DNA of 64,000 nucleotides from Fusibacter paucivorans (GTDB lineage Bacteria; Bacillota; Clostridia; Peptostreptococcales; Acidaminobacteraceae): the NCBI RefSeq assembly GCF_018390735.1, contig NZ_JAHBCL010000026.1, positions 1 to 64,000 of the forward strand. Reading direction: 5' to 3'. Below the pieces are notes generated by a model. That model searched no databases and was not told the origin of the DNA. It saw only the letters and a list, made by a program, of their open reading frames with translations. Of this stretch, positions 1 to 8,635 are shown one piece after another (position 1 is the first letter of the stretch; each line of letters opens with the position of its first letter). Both the position numbers and the translations under genes were made by a program.

Positions 1-124
1 TGTCACTTCAGAAAGCTATTGTTCGTATTTCAAAATGGCTAGCTTTGCTGTACCTTCTTTTCAGGACAAGCATTATTCAAAAAATTTAAAATTGGTTGTT
101 GACTTTTATTAGCTGGTCTAAAAT

Positions 125-1075
125 TTAGATGAGTTTATGATACTTCAAAATTTCAAGAACACCTTGGTTGAGATACGCCCCGAGTTCCTGCTCATTATTG
201 CCGGTTCCCTTAGGGCGATTTGCCATTTCTTCCTTAATACCTTCTTCTGCGACATCGATATATCCTTCCGGAATATCAGACCATTTTGCCATGTCTTCCA
301 GCCACGTTTTCATTGCACCCGCTAAATGCGCGTTAATGCCTCTGAAGCCGGCAGCACCGCCACCCAAGTGGTTAACGAGGTGAGGTCCTAATATCGCCCA
401 TCGTAATCCAACGCCATAGGTTACCGCTTTATCAATATCTTCTACTGAGCAAACACCACGGTGCACTAGGTCATAAGCTTCTCTAATAACAGCAACTTGA
501 ATTCTATTGCAGAGAAAACCCGGTGATTCTTTCTTTAAGACAACCGGCTCTTTGCCAATTCCCTTATAGAAAGCAACTGCTTTTTCAACGACTTGTGCAT
601 CGGTTTGTTCATTTGTAGAAATTTCTACCAACGGCATCACATAAACAGGATTATATGGATGTGCACAAATAACACGTTCAGGGTGTACAGCATTTTTACT
701 AATATCTGAAAGCAATAACCCCGATGTGCTGGAAGCAATGATCGTGTCCTTAGGACAATGCGCTTCAATTAACTTTAGTACTGATTGCTTTAACTCAATT
801 TTTTCAGGACAGTTTTCCTGAATCAGTTCAGCATGCTCAACAGCAGTTTTAACATCAGTTGTATAAGTCACTGATTTTAGCGCTTTTTCCTTTGCTTCAG
901 CAGTCATCATGCCATAAGTACAAAAGAATGACAAAATCTCTTCTAGGTTTGTTTTTGTATCATCTAATTTCTCTGTATCTATATCATAAAAAGTGACATT
1001 GCAATTACCCTTTAAAAACGTTGCTCCCCATGCAGTACCAATAACACCAGTTCCGTAGCATGTAACGTTTTTCAT
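125..1075 (-). CDS. 3-hydroxyacyl-CoA dehydrogenase family protein (L-carnitine dehydrogenase-like)
   Basis: 316 aa NAD-dependent dehydrogenase that should oxidise a beta-hydroxy acid or its CoA ester to the 3-keto form in the cytoplasm. The N-terminus has a Rossmann fold with GTGVIGTAWG (residues 8-17) and an acidic residue after the second strand (FYD). HPYNP near residue 139 and SPGFLCNRIQ near residue 183 are hallmarks of the 3-hydroxyacyl-CoA dehydrogenase superfamily. The single-domain length fits carnitine dehydrogenase/3-hydroxybutyryl-CoA dehydrogenase forms. It is last in the sigma-54 operon, 8 bp after the BKACE gene, with RBS AGGAGG before ATG. Substrate is inferred only: the product would be the keto acid the neighbouring cleavage enzyme needs. 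Confidence 0.85.
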   Translation of the reverse strand: MKNVTCYGTGVIGTAWGATFLKGNCNVTFYDIDTEKLDDTKTNLEEILSFFCTYGMMTAEAKEKALKSVTYTTDVKTAVEHAELIQENCPEKIELKQSVLKLIEAHCPKDTIIASSTSGLLLSDISKNAVHPERVICAHPYNPVYVMPLVEISTNEQTDAQVVEKAVAFYKGIGKEPVVLKKESPGFLCNRIQVAVIREAYDLVHRGVCSVEDIDKAVTYGVGLRWAILGPHLVNHLGGGAAGFRGINAHLAGAMKTWLEDMAKWSDIPEGYIDVAEEGIKEEMANRPKGTGNNEQELGAYLNQGVLEILKYHKLI

Positions 1076-1083
1076 ATTGCCTC

Positions 1084-1995
1084 CTATTTTGTAATGCCAA
1101 GCATCGCTCTTGCTTCGTCAGGTGAAGCAATTTCAAAGTCAAATTCACGCATGATTCTCGCCATTTTTTCAACGAGTTCACCATTATTTTTTGCTAAAAC
1201 ACCTTTTGAAAGATAGAGGTTATCTTCCATACCGACGCGTACATGACCGCCGAGCAGCAAGTTTTGCATACAAATTGGGTATTCTGCACGACCTGCGCCG
1301 AATGCCGACCAATTGTATTCGCCTACACCAAACAAACGATCTGCTGTTTCTTTCATCATTGTGAGGTCAGCTACATTTGAACCGAGTGCGCCATTGATGC
1401 CAAGCACAAATTGTAGATATGGTTTACCTTGAATAAGACCTGTATCTTTTAAAAATTTAACATTGTAAATATGACCGACATCATAGCATTCCAGTTCTGG
1501 TTTTGTACCGTTGTCATTCATAATTTGAATCATTTTTTCCATGTCGGCAAAAGTGTTTTGGAAAACAAATCCTTTTGTCATTTCAAGCATTGCCTTTTCC
1601 CATGGATGTTTGTATGATTTGATTTTTGCCGCAGCCGGGAAGAGACCCCAGTTTATAGAACCTGCATTCATCGACGCGAGTTGCGGTTTGAATTTAGGAA
1701 CAACAGATACGCGTTCTTCAACGGTCATGCCTGCTCCGCCGCCTGTTGTAAGGCAGATGATCACGTCTTTATTAACCGCGCGAATTTTTTGAATAATCGT
1801 ATCGTAGATTTCCAAATCCGAAGATGGTTTGCCGTCTTCAGGATTTCTGGCATGGATATGAACCGCCGTTGCACCTGCATTGGCTGCATCTATGGCATTT
1901 TGTGCGATTTCATCTGGTGTAATTGGCAAATATGGTGACATAGAAGGAACATGAATCGAGCCCGTAATGGCACAGTTTAATATTCTTTTACTCAT
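1084..1995 (-). CDS. beta-keto acid cleavage enzyme (BKACE, DUF849 family)
   Basis: 303 aa TIM-barrel enzyme of the family founded by 3-keto-5-aminohexanoate cleavage enzyme. Members condense a beta-keto acid with acetyl-CoA and release acetoacetate plus a new acyl-CoA. Visible family marks are VHIHARNPEDGKPS (residues 45-58, with the two metal-binding histidines), a conserved ECYDVGH near residue 169 and the GGHVRVGMEDNLY segment near residue 249. The operon context (dehydrogenase, CoA-transferase, permease) agrees with use of a substrate-derived beta-keto acid. Which keto acid cannot be told by eye; the dehydrocarnitine and 3-keto-5-aminohexanoate subfamilies are both possible. RBS AGGAG precedes ATG. 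Confidence 0.9.
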   Translation of the reverse strand: MSKRILNCAITGSIHVPSMSPYLPITPDEIAQNAIDAANAGATAVHIHARNPEDGKPSSDLEIYDTIIQKIRAVNKDVIICLTTGGGAGMTVEERVSVVPKFKPQLASMNAGSINWGLFPAAAKIKSYKHPWEKAMLEMTKGFVFQNTFADMEKMIQIMNDNGTKPELECYDVGHIYNVKFLKDTGLIQGKPYLQFVLGINGALGSNVADLTMMKETADRLFGVGEYNWSAFGAGRAEYPICMQNLLLGGHVRVGMEDNLYLSKGVLAKNNGELVEKMARIMREFDFEIASPDEARAMLGITK

Positions 1996-2069
1996 AACTT
2001 AATCTCCTATATAATAATCTTTTGGGTGAATGAAATCATTCACGTCGTCAACCCCCCAAATTCAATTGT

Positions 2070-3374
2070 CTAAAATATCGCAATGGCGATAAAAGTACAG
2101 ATAAAGGCGATGATAATCGGCATAAATACCGTCGTCCAGAAAATATGGTGATAACCTTCTTTATGGTTGACACCGACAACGCCCATTAGGATGAAAATCC
2201 CGCCTGCATGCGGCAGCGTATCAAGGCCGCCTGCTGCAATCGCCGTTAAACGATGCAATACTGCCGGATCTGCGCCAAGGTCAATATAGGCTTGGCCGAG
2301 TGCTTTCAAGAAGATTGTCAGACCACCGCTTGATGAGCCGGTAATCCCTGCAACAATTTCTGTGGCAAGCACTGCTGAAAGATATGGATTAAAATCAAGT
2401 CCAAGCGCGAATTGAACAAAGCTTTGGAAAGCAGGTGCCTGCTGAACCACAAAGCCAAAGCCAACGATAACAGCAACGTCAATAATTGCCATACCATCTT
2501 TTAAGCCCTTGTTAATCGTCGTTAGTTTATTGGTGAGTCTTCCCCAGTTCAAAGCAAACACAAGTGCCGTCGCTGCAAGCATGCAATAGACAATCAATTC
2601 AATTGATGAGAACGTATTGCGCAGCAAGACGATGGCCGCAAGTATAAACACCATTGGAATAAACGAGATAAATGGATTCGGAAGTGTGTCCCGATCAATG
2701 GCATCGTATTTTTCAATGTTGTCATTTGGGCCTGGCACAAAGCCAATTCCCTTTTCTCTGAGTCTTTTCTCCTGCCAAACAAAATAGGCATAGCCGCCGA
2801 TAAACATCAGCACACTAGCGAATATCCCAAGTCCGGGAGCAGCCGTCAAGGTCGTACCAAGAACCTGTGACGGTATGACATTTGTTAGTTGAGGGGATGC
2901 GGGTAACGCGGTCATTGTAAATGTCGCTGCACCAAATGCAAGAACGCCCGGCAAAAGTGATTTAGGCAAATTCGCCTCTTTAAAGAGCACAATCGCAACC
3001 GGATATGTCGCAAAGACGACGACAAACAAGCTGACGCCTCCATATGTCAACACTGCCGTTGTGACAATCAGTACCAGCACCGCACGCTTTTTCCCAAACC
3101 ATTCAAGGCATTGGTAAGCAATTGCCTGCGCAGCACCCGAATCGTCCATTGCTTTTGCAAAGAGCGCCGAAGTGACAAACACGAGAAAATAAGAACTCAT
3201 AAAATAAGCAAACCCACCCATGAAGGCCTCTGAGAATCCCGTCCAGAAGGGCATGCCATTTGTTAAAATAACGACAGTAGAGCAAATAAGCGCCGCAGGA
3301 ATCGCGCCAACGCCTTTATACGCTAAAAAAATCAATAGTACAATTGCCAGTAATAACCCCAAAACACCTAGCAT
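2070..3374 (-). CDS. GntP-family permease
   Basis: 434 aa integral membrane carrier with about 12 hydrophobic segments, related to gluconate/beta-hydroxybutyrate permeases. It starts MLGVLGLLLAIVLLIFLAYKG and carries the glycine-rich GITGSSSGGLTIF segment (near residue 341) and LDTLPHAGGIF (near residue 385), both typical of GntP. GntP proteins take up hydroxy acids by proton symport. Its position between the CoA-transferase and the BKACE gene suggests it imports the acid that the operon breaks down. RBS AGGAGGC lies 5-6 bp before ATG. Confidence 0.88.
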   Translation of the reverse strand: MLGVLGLLLAIVLLIFLAYKGVGAIPAALICSTVVILTNGMPFWTGFSEAFMGGFAYFMSSYFLVFVTSALFAKAMDDSGAAQAIAYQCLEWFGKKRAVLVLIVTTAVLTYGGVSLFVVVFATYPVAIVLFKEANLPKSLLPGVLAFGAATFTMTALPASPQLTNVIPSQVLGTTLTAAPGLGIFASVLMFIGGYAYFVWQEKRLREKGIGFVPGPNDNIEKYDAIDRDTLPNPFISFIPMVFILAAIVLLRNTFSSIELIVYCMLAATALVFALNWGRLTNKLTTINKGLKDGMAIIDVAVIVGFGFVVQQAPAFQSFVQFALGLDFNPYLSAVLATEIVAGITGSSSGGLTIFLKALGQAYIDLGADPAVLHRLTAIAAGGLDTLPHAGGIFILMGVVGVNHKEGYHHIFWTTVFMPIIIAFICTFIAIAIF

Positions 3375-3391
3375 TTTAGCCTCCTATTTGA

Positions 3392-4708
3392 TTAAATGAA
3401 ATGATACTTTTGCGCTGCCGCTTCAAGTTCTGCTCTAAAATCCGGATGTGCAATCGCAATAAGCGCCTTTGTTCTTTCTTTTACTGTTAACCCCTTTAAA
3501 TGTGCAACACCATATTCCGTAACAACGTAATCGACATCTGTACGCGTCAAAGTAACAATCGTTCCGGGCTCTAAAAACGGCACAATATTCGATACGCGCT
3601 TCCGTTCGCCTGTATCAGGCATTTTGATTTCAGCCGTCGCATGAAGTGCAATAATCGACTTACCGTGCATTGCCATTTGAGCACCGATTGACGTTTCAAC
3701 TTGTCCACCCGTACCGCTGATTTGTTCGCTTCGAACAGATTCAGAAGCACATTGGCCAGAAAAGTCAACCATAATTGTCGTGTTGACAGACACCATTTTG
3801 TAATTTTGCTTCACCAAGTCTGGCGCATTCGTATACTGCGCTTTAAAATGCAAAATGCCGGGATTGTTGTCAATAAAGTCATAGACTTTTTGAGATCCCA
3901 TACAAAATGATGTGATAATTTTATCGGGATAAAGTGTTTTGCATCGCCCAGTGACAACACCTGCACGAACGAGATCCACCATGGCGTCATTAAGCATTTC
4001 AGTATGGATGCCCAAATCTTTTTTCTCCATGAGCGCTTGAGCCGCTGCATTGGGAATACCGCCAATTCCAAGTTGGATCGTCGAGCCGTCTTCGATGAGC
4101 TCAGCAATATAGCTGCCGATGATACGGTCCTCATCGGATATTGGCGCCGACGGAAGTACCGGCACAGGCCGATCGACTTCGTAAACGTAATCAGCATCCG
4201 ATATGTGAAAAACCGTATCGCCAAAAGTTCTTGGTGATCTTGAATTAACTTCAAAAATCACTGTTTTCGCACTGTGTATCATCTCGGGTTCATAAATAGC
4301 ACCAGGCCCTGTTGTCACATACCCGTGTTGATCCATTGCGCTTACTGTAACGACGTAAATATCTGGCGTACCGCGTCGTAGTACCCCGTCTGCACAATTT
4401 CTAAGGTGCGTTGGCATATGCGAACACAACCCAAGTTTGTTTGAAGCTCTGTGGACGCCACTGTAAAAGCCGGAATCCAGTTCAAAAATACCTTTGTATT
4501 TGGGGTTTACCATGATTTCATGCGCTTTCATGGAGAGCAACGCACTAATCTTGACGTTTTTTAGCCTATCGCTGACCTTCGGGAGATTGGCGATAAATTC
4601 CCATGGTTCAATTGGCCCACCGCCGAGGACTATGTGTTGATTCGATTGAACGAGGCCAACGGCATCTTCAACCGAAATGCGTTTTTGCTGATAGCGTTGT
4701 TGATACAT
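3392..4708 (-). CDS. acetyl-CoA hydrolase/transferase family CoA-transferase (4-hydroxybutyrate CoA-transferase-like)
   Basis: 438 aa class I CoA-transferase. The half with GIGGIPNAAAQAL (near residue 215) is followed by IHTEMLNDAMVDL, which holds the likely catalytic glutamate, and by GTGGQVE near residue 332, the oxyanion/CoA loop of this family. It should move CoA between an acyl-CoA such as acetyl-CoA or acetoacetyl-CoA and a carboxylic acid. It is the first gene of the operon, about 58 nt downstream of the predicted sigma-54 start point, and could recycle the acetoacetate or acyl-CoA made by the BKACE enzyme. RBS GGAGGT before ATG. Confidence 0.88.
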   Translation of the reverse strand: MYQQRYQQKRISVEDAVGLVQSNQHIVLGGGPIEPWEFIANLPKVSDRLKNVKISALLSMKAHEIMVNPKYKGIFELDSGFYSGVHRASNKLGLCSHMPTHLRNCADGVLRRGTPDIYVVTVSAMDQHGYVTTGPGAIYEPEMIHSAKTVIFEVNSRSPRTFGDTVFHISDADYVYEVDRPVPVLPSAPISDEDRIIGSYIAELIEDGSTIQLGIGGIPNAAAQALMEKKDLGIHTEMLNDAMVDLVRAGVVTGRCKTLYPDKIITSFCMGSQKVYDFIDNNPGILHFKAQYTNAPDLVKQNYKMVSVNTTIMVDFSGQCASESVRSEQISGTGGQVETSIGAQMAMHGKSIIALHATAEIKMPDTGERKRVSNIVPFLEPGTIVTLTRTDVDYVVTEYGVAHLKGLTVKERTKALIAIAHPDFRAELEAAAQKYHFI

Positions 4709-4775
4709 CTCTTACCTCCATTTGGTCATCGTGTGTGCAATTCAATTGCGCGCTTTGACTTGCACTTTATATAAG

Positions 4776-4791
4776 AGCAAGAAGGATGCCA
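4776..4791 (-). promoter_or_regulatory. sigma-54 promoter of the CoA-transferase/GntP/BKACE operon
   Basis: Minus-strand TGGCATCCTTCTTGCT matches TGGCAC-N5-TTGCW with the required 12 bp between the GG and GC pairs. It lies about 70 nt upstream of the CoA-transferase start, and the nearest regulator gene encodes a sigma-54 activator. Confidence 0.85.
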
Positions 4792-4799
4792 AATTCGTG

Positions 4800-4854
4800 A
4801 CGTTGAAATTTCAACGTTTATGAAATGCAGCAATGCATCTTTCGCACAATTGCA
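4800..4854. promoter_or_regulatory. probable activator binding region upstream of the operon
   Basis: The 18-bp perfect palindrome ACGTTGAAATTTCAACGT lies at 4800-4817. TGCAGCAATGCA (4826-4837) and a further TGCA (4851-4854) follow upstream of the -24 element. The TGCA-N4-TGCA pattern recurs before the activator gene, so these are candidate enhancer sites for the neighbouring sigma-54 activator. Inferred from pattern and position. Confidence 0.55.
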
Positions 4855-4862
4855 TTAGCCGT

Positions 4863-4893
4863 AAAAAAAAATAATGCCATTTGGCATTATTTT
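4863..4893 (-). terminator. Rho-independent terminator after the sigma-54 activator gene
   Basis: The hairpin ATAATGCC/GGCATTAT has a run of nine A before it on the plus strand, which is a T-run on the minus strand, and five T after it. It can stop transcription of the activator gene before the operon promoter and may also work in the other direction. Confidence 0.75.
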
Positions 4894-5042
4894 TGTCATT
4901 TGTTCATTCTGTATTTTTTCTTTATCCTTCATATGTTTTTTCTTCATCGTGCACGCGTCTTCATAGACTCATCATTCATTACAACGGTTCCGTTCAAGTT
5001 GTATCTGCATATGATTCAGGTGCATGATATAGCTTCTATTCA

Positions 5043-6476
5043 TTATACGCCTTCAATCAATTTACGATGTTTTCGGTGAATCGTCGACTGATTGACACCG
5101 AGTACTTCTGCGGCACGGTATGTGGTACCGTATTTTCGCATAGCGTATTTGATAATTTCCGCTTCATAGGCATCCATAAGTTCCTTATAACTTTTGTGTT
5201 CCAAGTCAAATAATTCTTTCGCCTTATCATTCATCTCACAGACCCAAACAGGCGAATCGACTTCACCGGCTGCTCGCTGATGTCGACTTTCAATATCTGC
5301 GAGCAGCCCCTCGGGCACATCATTGAGTTCAATCACCGCCGTTTGTGTCATAACGACCATTCGTTCTACAAAATTTTTTAATTCTCTCACATTGCCCGGC
5401 CACTGATATTGCCGCATAATGTTAAAAACGTTTTGTGAAAACTGCTTATTCTTATTGTACTTCTGACAGTAATGTTGAATATAAAATTGTCCCAAAGGGA
5501 TAATGTCCTCGCTGTGTTCTCTAAGCGGTGGTAATTTTAGCGGCACGACATTTAATCGAAAATAAAGATCTTGTCTGAAACGCTTTTGTGCGACAAGCTC
5601 CTCAAGATCGGCATTGGTTGCCGTAATCAGCCTAAAATCAGAAAACTGTTCCCGAATGCTGCCGATCTTTTTTATCATCTTGCTTTCCAATACGCGAAGC
5701 AGCTTTCCTTGTGTTGCCAACGGCATGGCATCAATTTCATCCAAGAATAGCGTGCCGCCATGCGCCAGTTCAAAGAGCCCAATTTTCCCTGTGTCCAGTG
5801 CACCTGTAAATGACCCCTTCTCATAGCCGAACAATTCTGCCTCTAAAAGACTTTCCGGCAATGAAGCACAATTTATTTTAATCATCTGTTGGTCAGAACG
5901 AGGACTCATTTCATGAATAAAACTAGAGATGACTTCTTTCCCAGTTCCAGATTCACCCAAGAGTAAAACACTTGTATCAACTGATGCTAAATTTTTCGCT
6001 TGGTTTAATAACTTCTTCATCCTATCGCTCTCTGCGATAATTGCCGTCGATTTTGATTTGCTTTTTTGTTCGTCACGATATCTGAAAATACTAACATCAC
6101 TATTTTCAAGTGCTTTTTGGTATTTGACATTGATATCCTTAACATCTTTCAATAAGCCAACGAGGTATATAACATCACCATTGGCATCAAAAATGGGAGA
6201 TTGCGTAATCATAAAGCGACTGACAATTTCGTTTTTATGCGTTACGTGCTGACAAGCGATCACCTTTTGCTTTGTTCGGATGACCGTTCGTGTTACCAGT
6301 GGTGAGATACGTCCTTTTTGTTCCATGTCAAAAACGTTCAGTTCGTAGAATTCCTTTCGTGAATAACCCGTTACTTTAATCAATGCCTTGTTTGCAAATA
6401 CAAAACTGCCGTCACAGTTTAATACATATGCCGGATCGTCGATTGCATCCAAGACATCTTCGAGTAAAATCTCCAT
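5043..6476 (-). CDS. sigma-54-dependent activator with PAS, AAA+ and Fis-type HTH domains
   Basis: About 477 aa. A PAS sensor domain occupies roughly residues 5-120. The AAA+ domain spans about 145-375 with Walker A GESGTGKE, the sigma-54 contact loop GSFTGA (within ELFGYEKGSFTGA), Walker B GGTLFLDEID and the FRQDLYFRLNV sensor region. A C-terminal HTH (YRAAEVLGVNQSTIHRKHRKL) ends the protein. There is no receiver domain, so a small ligand or redox signal probably acts through PAS. The ATG at 6476 is preferred over GTG at 6485 because AGAGGGTG sits 5-7 bp upstream of it. The gene has its own sigma-54 promoter, which points to autoactivation, and it likely controls the adjacent catabolic operon. 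Confidence 0.9.
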   Translation of the reverse strand: MEILLEDVLDAIDDPAYVLNCDGSFVFANKALIKVTGYSRKEFYELNVFDMEQKGRISPLVTRTVIRTKQKVIACQHVTHKNEIVSRFMITQSPIFDANGDVIYLVGLLKDVKDINVKYQKALENSDVSIFRYRDEQKSKSKSTAIIAESDRMKKLLNQAKNLASVDTSVLLLGESGTGKEVISSFIHEMSPRSDQQMIKINCASLPESLLEAELFGYEKGSFTGALDTGKIGLFELAHGGTLFLDEIDAMPLATQGKLLRVLESKMIKKIGSIREQFSDFRLITATNADLEELVAQKRFRQDLYFRLNVVPLKLPPLREHSEDIIPLGQFYIQHYCQKYNKNKQFSQNVFNIMRQYQWPGNVRELKNFVERMVVMTQTAVIELNDVPEGLLADIESRHQRAAGEVDSPVWVCEMNDKAKELFDLEHKSYKELMDAYEAEIIKYAMRKYGTTYRAAEVLGVNQSTIHRKHRKLIEGV

Positions 6477-6548
6477 CGTCTTCACCCTCTTCCTACATTT
6501 AAAAAACCGCCAATAACCTAACTCATTTTTCTTCCTTCATTATCATAT

Positions 6549-6564
6549 TGCAAGTCACATGCCA
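6549..6564 (-). promoter_or_regulatory. sigma-54 promoter of the activator gene
   Basis: Minus-strand TGGCATGTGACTTGCA is a near-consensus -24/-12 element with correct spacing, about 75-90 nt upstream of the activator start codon. Confidence 0.82.
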
Positions 6565-6620
6565 TGAGATATTGAAACTCACTTTAGGTAAATTTCAAAG
6601 ATTATCTAAAAACCAGCCTT

Positions 6621-6702
6621 TGCACTAATGCATTAAAATGCATAATTGCAAAAATAAAATTGCAAAATAATGCACAGGCGCATTATGCCGTTGCATCTTG
6701 CA
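6621..6702. promoter_or_regulatory. TGCA-repeat cluster, candidate enhancer of the activator gene
   Basis: Eight TGCA tetramers fall in 82 bp, including two with N4 spacing (6621-6632 and 6639-6650). The same spacing occurs upstream of the operon promoter. The cluster sits 57-153 bp upstream of the -24 element, the usual enhancer distance. It abuts the stop codon of the diguanylate cyclase gene. Confidence 0.6.
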
Positions 6703-6707
6703 AGGAT

Positions 6708-8351
6708 TTATACGGTTTCAATATCAGCTCCCGTCACAATCTTGTTCTTACCATATGATTTAGCCTGATAAAGCAGTGTATCCGCCCTGTTAAATACATG
6801 CTCAACAGTCTGTGACGCTACATCGTCAAGCATTCCTGCCGAAACAGTAACTGCTATTTTCTGCCCGTTAAAAGTAAAGGTATAGTTTTCAACCGTATGT
6901 CGAAGGGTTTCAAAAATACGATAACCTACTGTGCAGTCACAGTTTTTCATAATAATAATAAATTCATCGCCGCCATAGCGGCAGACAATATCTGTTTTGC
7001 GAAAGTGCTCCTTGATAATTTCAGCTAACGTAATCAACACGTAATCTCCGGCCAAGTGACCGTAAGTATCGTTGATCTGCTTAAAATTATCAATATCCAT
7101 AAGCACAAATGTATCATTTGTCATATAATCATTAAACATGCGCGTAATATAGCGCTGATTCCATAAACCTGTTAAGCTGTCTGTCATCGCACTGTTAAAT
7201 GCCTGTTCTTTCAGATACGTTTCTTTAACCAGCATAAGGTCTTTCTCATAAATAGCCTCGTATACCAAAAGTACGGGAATAACGGCAAGAAAGCTAATAT
7301 AGACAATGGGGGAATTTAGGTTGAAATAATACCCTAATGCATCCATAACGACAGTAATGCCCCCATATATGCCCAACATTAATGCCGTCATAAAAAAGAT
7401 GTAGGCGGCAAGGCGCTTTTTCAAATACGCAAAACAGACAATCACCCAACTGAAAACGTTAATCAACGCCATAAAGTACCAGTACGTATAAAGCATCTTA
7501 AACATCACCATATCATTAGCAATAAACAGAATGATGAGTGTGCCGTCAAGCATAAGAATACCGAGGTTTCGAATCCACGGCTTTTCAAAATACCTGCTGA
7601 CGACAAAAGAATAAAAAGCAATGCTGATAAAAAGGCTCCCCATAACAACTTTTTTATAGAGCAAATAGGAAATGCCGACACTTTCAAGCGGCAAATAATC
7701 GAAAAAATAAAAGCCTGCCAAAAGCGTCGCCACAGTAAGATAGACAAAGTTACGGTCACGCTCTTTATTAATGAAGTAAAACATCAGTGTAATGACTGCC
7801 GAAAAATATAAAAATCCGATCATCAGTGTATTCAGCTGTTCCCCGAAATAACGCATATTGGCAATAATCGGATGGGCTTGGTTCGTTGGGACTATATAAA
7901 TCGGCGCAATGGTCAAGCCAGTTTTATATTGTGCAACAGTTTCAATCGCCAAAGTGTTTTGTACTTCGATCAGCTCCGGATCAATGATAAAGGCGTGCAT
8001 TCCGTTCCAGTAATTACTGTTGCCCTTTATAAAATCGCCCTTTGTACCAATCATGATTTCATTGAAATAGACCCTGAAAGCATTGTCAGCAAGCCGATAG
8101 ATGACCAGTGCATAACTATCTGTCTCCGTATTGCCAAACTGTTCTTTAGGAATAGTCGTCGTATACACATGCTGCTGCAAACCGCTTTCCGAATGGTTCG
8201 CCGCAACGAGAGATGGGGTAAAAGCCTCTCTTGGTACGACAATTGAGCCTTCTGTTTCAAATGCTTTGTAATGACTATTTTGGACAGCCGAAAACAAGCT
8301 GATTATAACGGTCAACAGCAAAATAGCCGTAATCAACAAGCGACTTCGCAT
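6708..8351 (-). CDS. membrane diguanylate cyclase (7TMR-DISM-like sensor plus GGDEF)
   Basis: 547 aa. An N-terminal hydrophobic segment is followed by an extracytoplasmic region of about 150 residues, then seven or so hydrophobic segments (about 175-375) as in 7TMR-DISM sensors. The C-terminal GGDEF domain holds an intact CRYGGDEF active site, preceded by RKTD with a five-residue gap, which matches the product-inhibition I-site. It should make cyclic di-GMP in response to an outside signal. RBS GAGGAGA. A -10 TATAAT (8379-8384) gives a short leader. No link to the neighbouring operon is shown beyond position. Confidence 0.9.
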   Translation of the reverse strand: MRSRLLITAILLLTVIISLFSAVQNSHYKAFETEGSIVVPREAFTPSLVAANHSESGLQQHVYTTTIPKEQFGNTETDSYALVIYRLADNAFRVYFNEIMIGTKGDFIKGNSNYWNGMHAFIIDPELIEVQNTLAIETVAQYKTGLTIAPIYIVPTNQAHPIIANMRYFGEQLNTLMIGFLYFSAVITLMFYFINKERDRNFVYLTVATLLAGFYFFDYLPLESVGISYLLYKKVVMGSLFISIAFYSFVVSRYFEKPWIRNLGILMLDGTLIILFIANDMVMFKMLYTYWYFMALINVFSWVIVCFAYLKKRLAAYIFFMTALMLGIYGGITVVMDALGYYFNLNSPIVYISFLAVIPVLLVYEAIYEKDLMLVKETYLKEQAFNSAMTDSLTGLWNQRYITRMFNDYMTNDTFVLMDIDNFKQINDTYGHLAGDYVLITLAEIIKEHFRKTDIVCRYGGDEFIIIMKNCDCTVGYRIFETLRHTVENYTFTFNGQKIAVTVSAGMLDDVASQTVEHVFNRADTLLYQAKSYGKNKIVTGADIETV

Positions 8352-8378
8352 AATGTCTCCTCAATAATTATTGCAACT

Positions 8379-8384
8379 ATTATA
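8379..8384 (-). promoter_or_regulatory. -10 element of the diguanylate cyclase gene
   Basis: TATAAT on the minus strand, 28 nt before the start codon. The -35 at 17-bp spacing is poor. Confidence 0.45.
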
Positions 8385-8466
8385 GCACACACAGACCGTG
8401 CTTTAATAGTACTAAATGCCCGTATAGGACAGACAGTCAATGTCGTAGTCATCCGCTTTTTCTCAA

Positions 8467-8518
8467 TAAAAAACTGCACCAAGCGCCGTATCATTGCGGC
8501 AATAGCAGTGCAGCTTTC
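8467..8518 (-). terminator. Rho-independent terminator after the FrnE/DsbA-like gene
   Basis: On the minus strand a CTGCAC/GTGCAG outer stem with an inner CCGC/GCGG-like stem is followed by TTTTTTA. It lies between the oxidoreductase stop (8636) and the diguanylate cyclase promoter. Confidence 0.65.
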
Positions 8519-8635
8519 ATAAACTCGTGTATTCACTTATATCTACAGTACATGTTCATTATCACAATTATTTCATTTTCCATACTGTTTTCAATATACG
8601 AAAATTGCCAGCATCCACATCCATAAATATATTTG

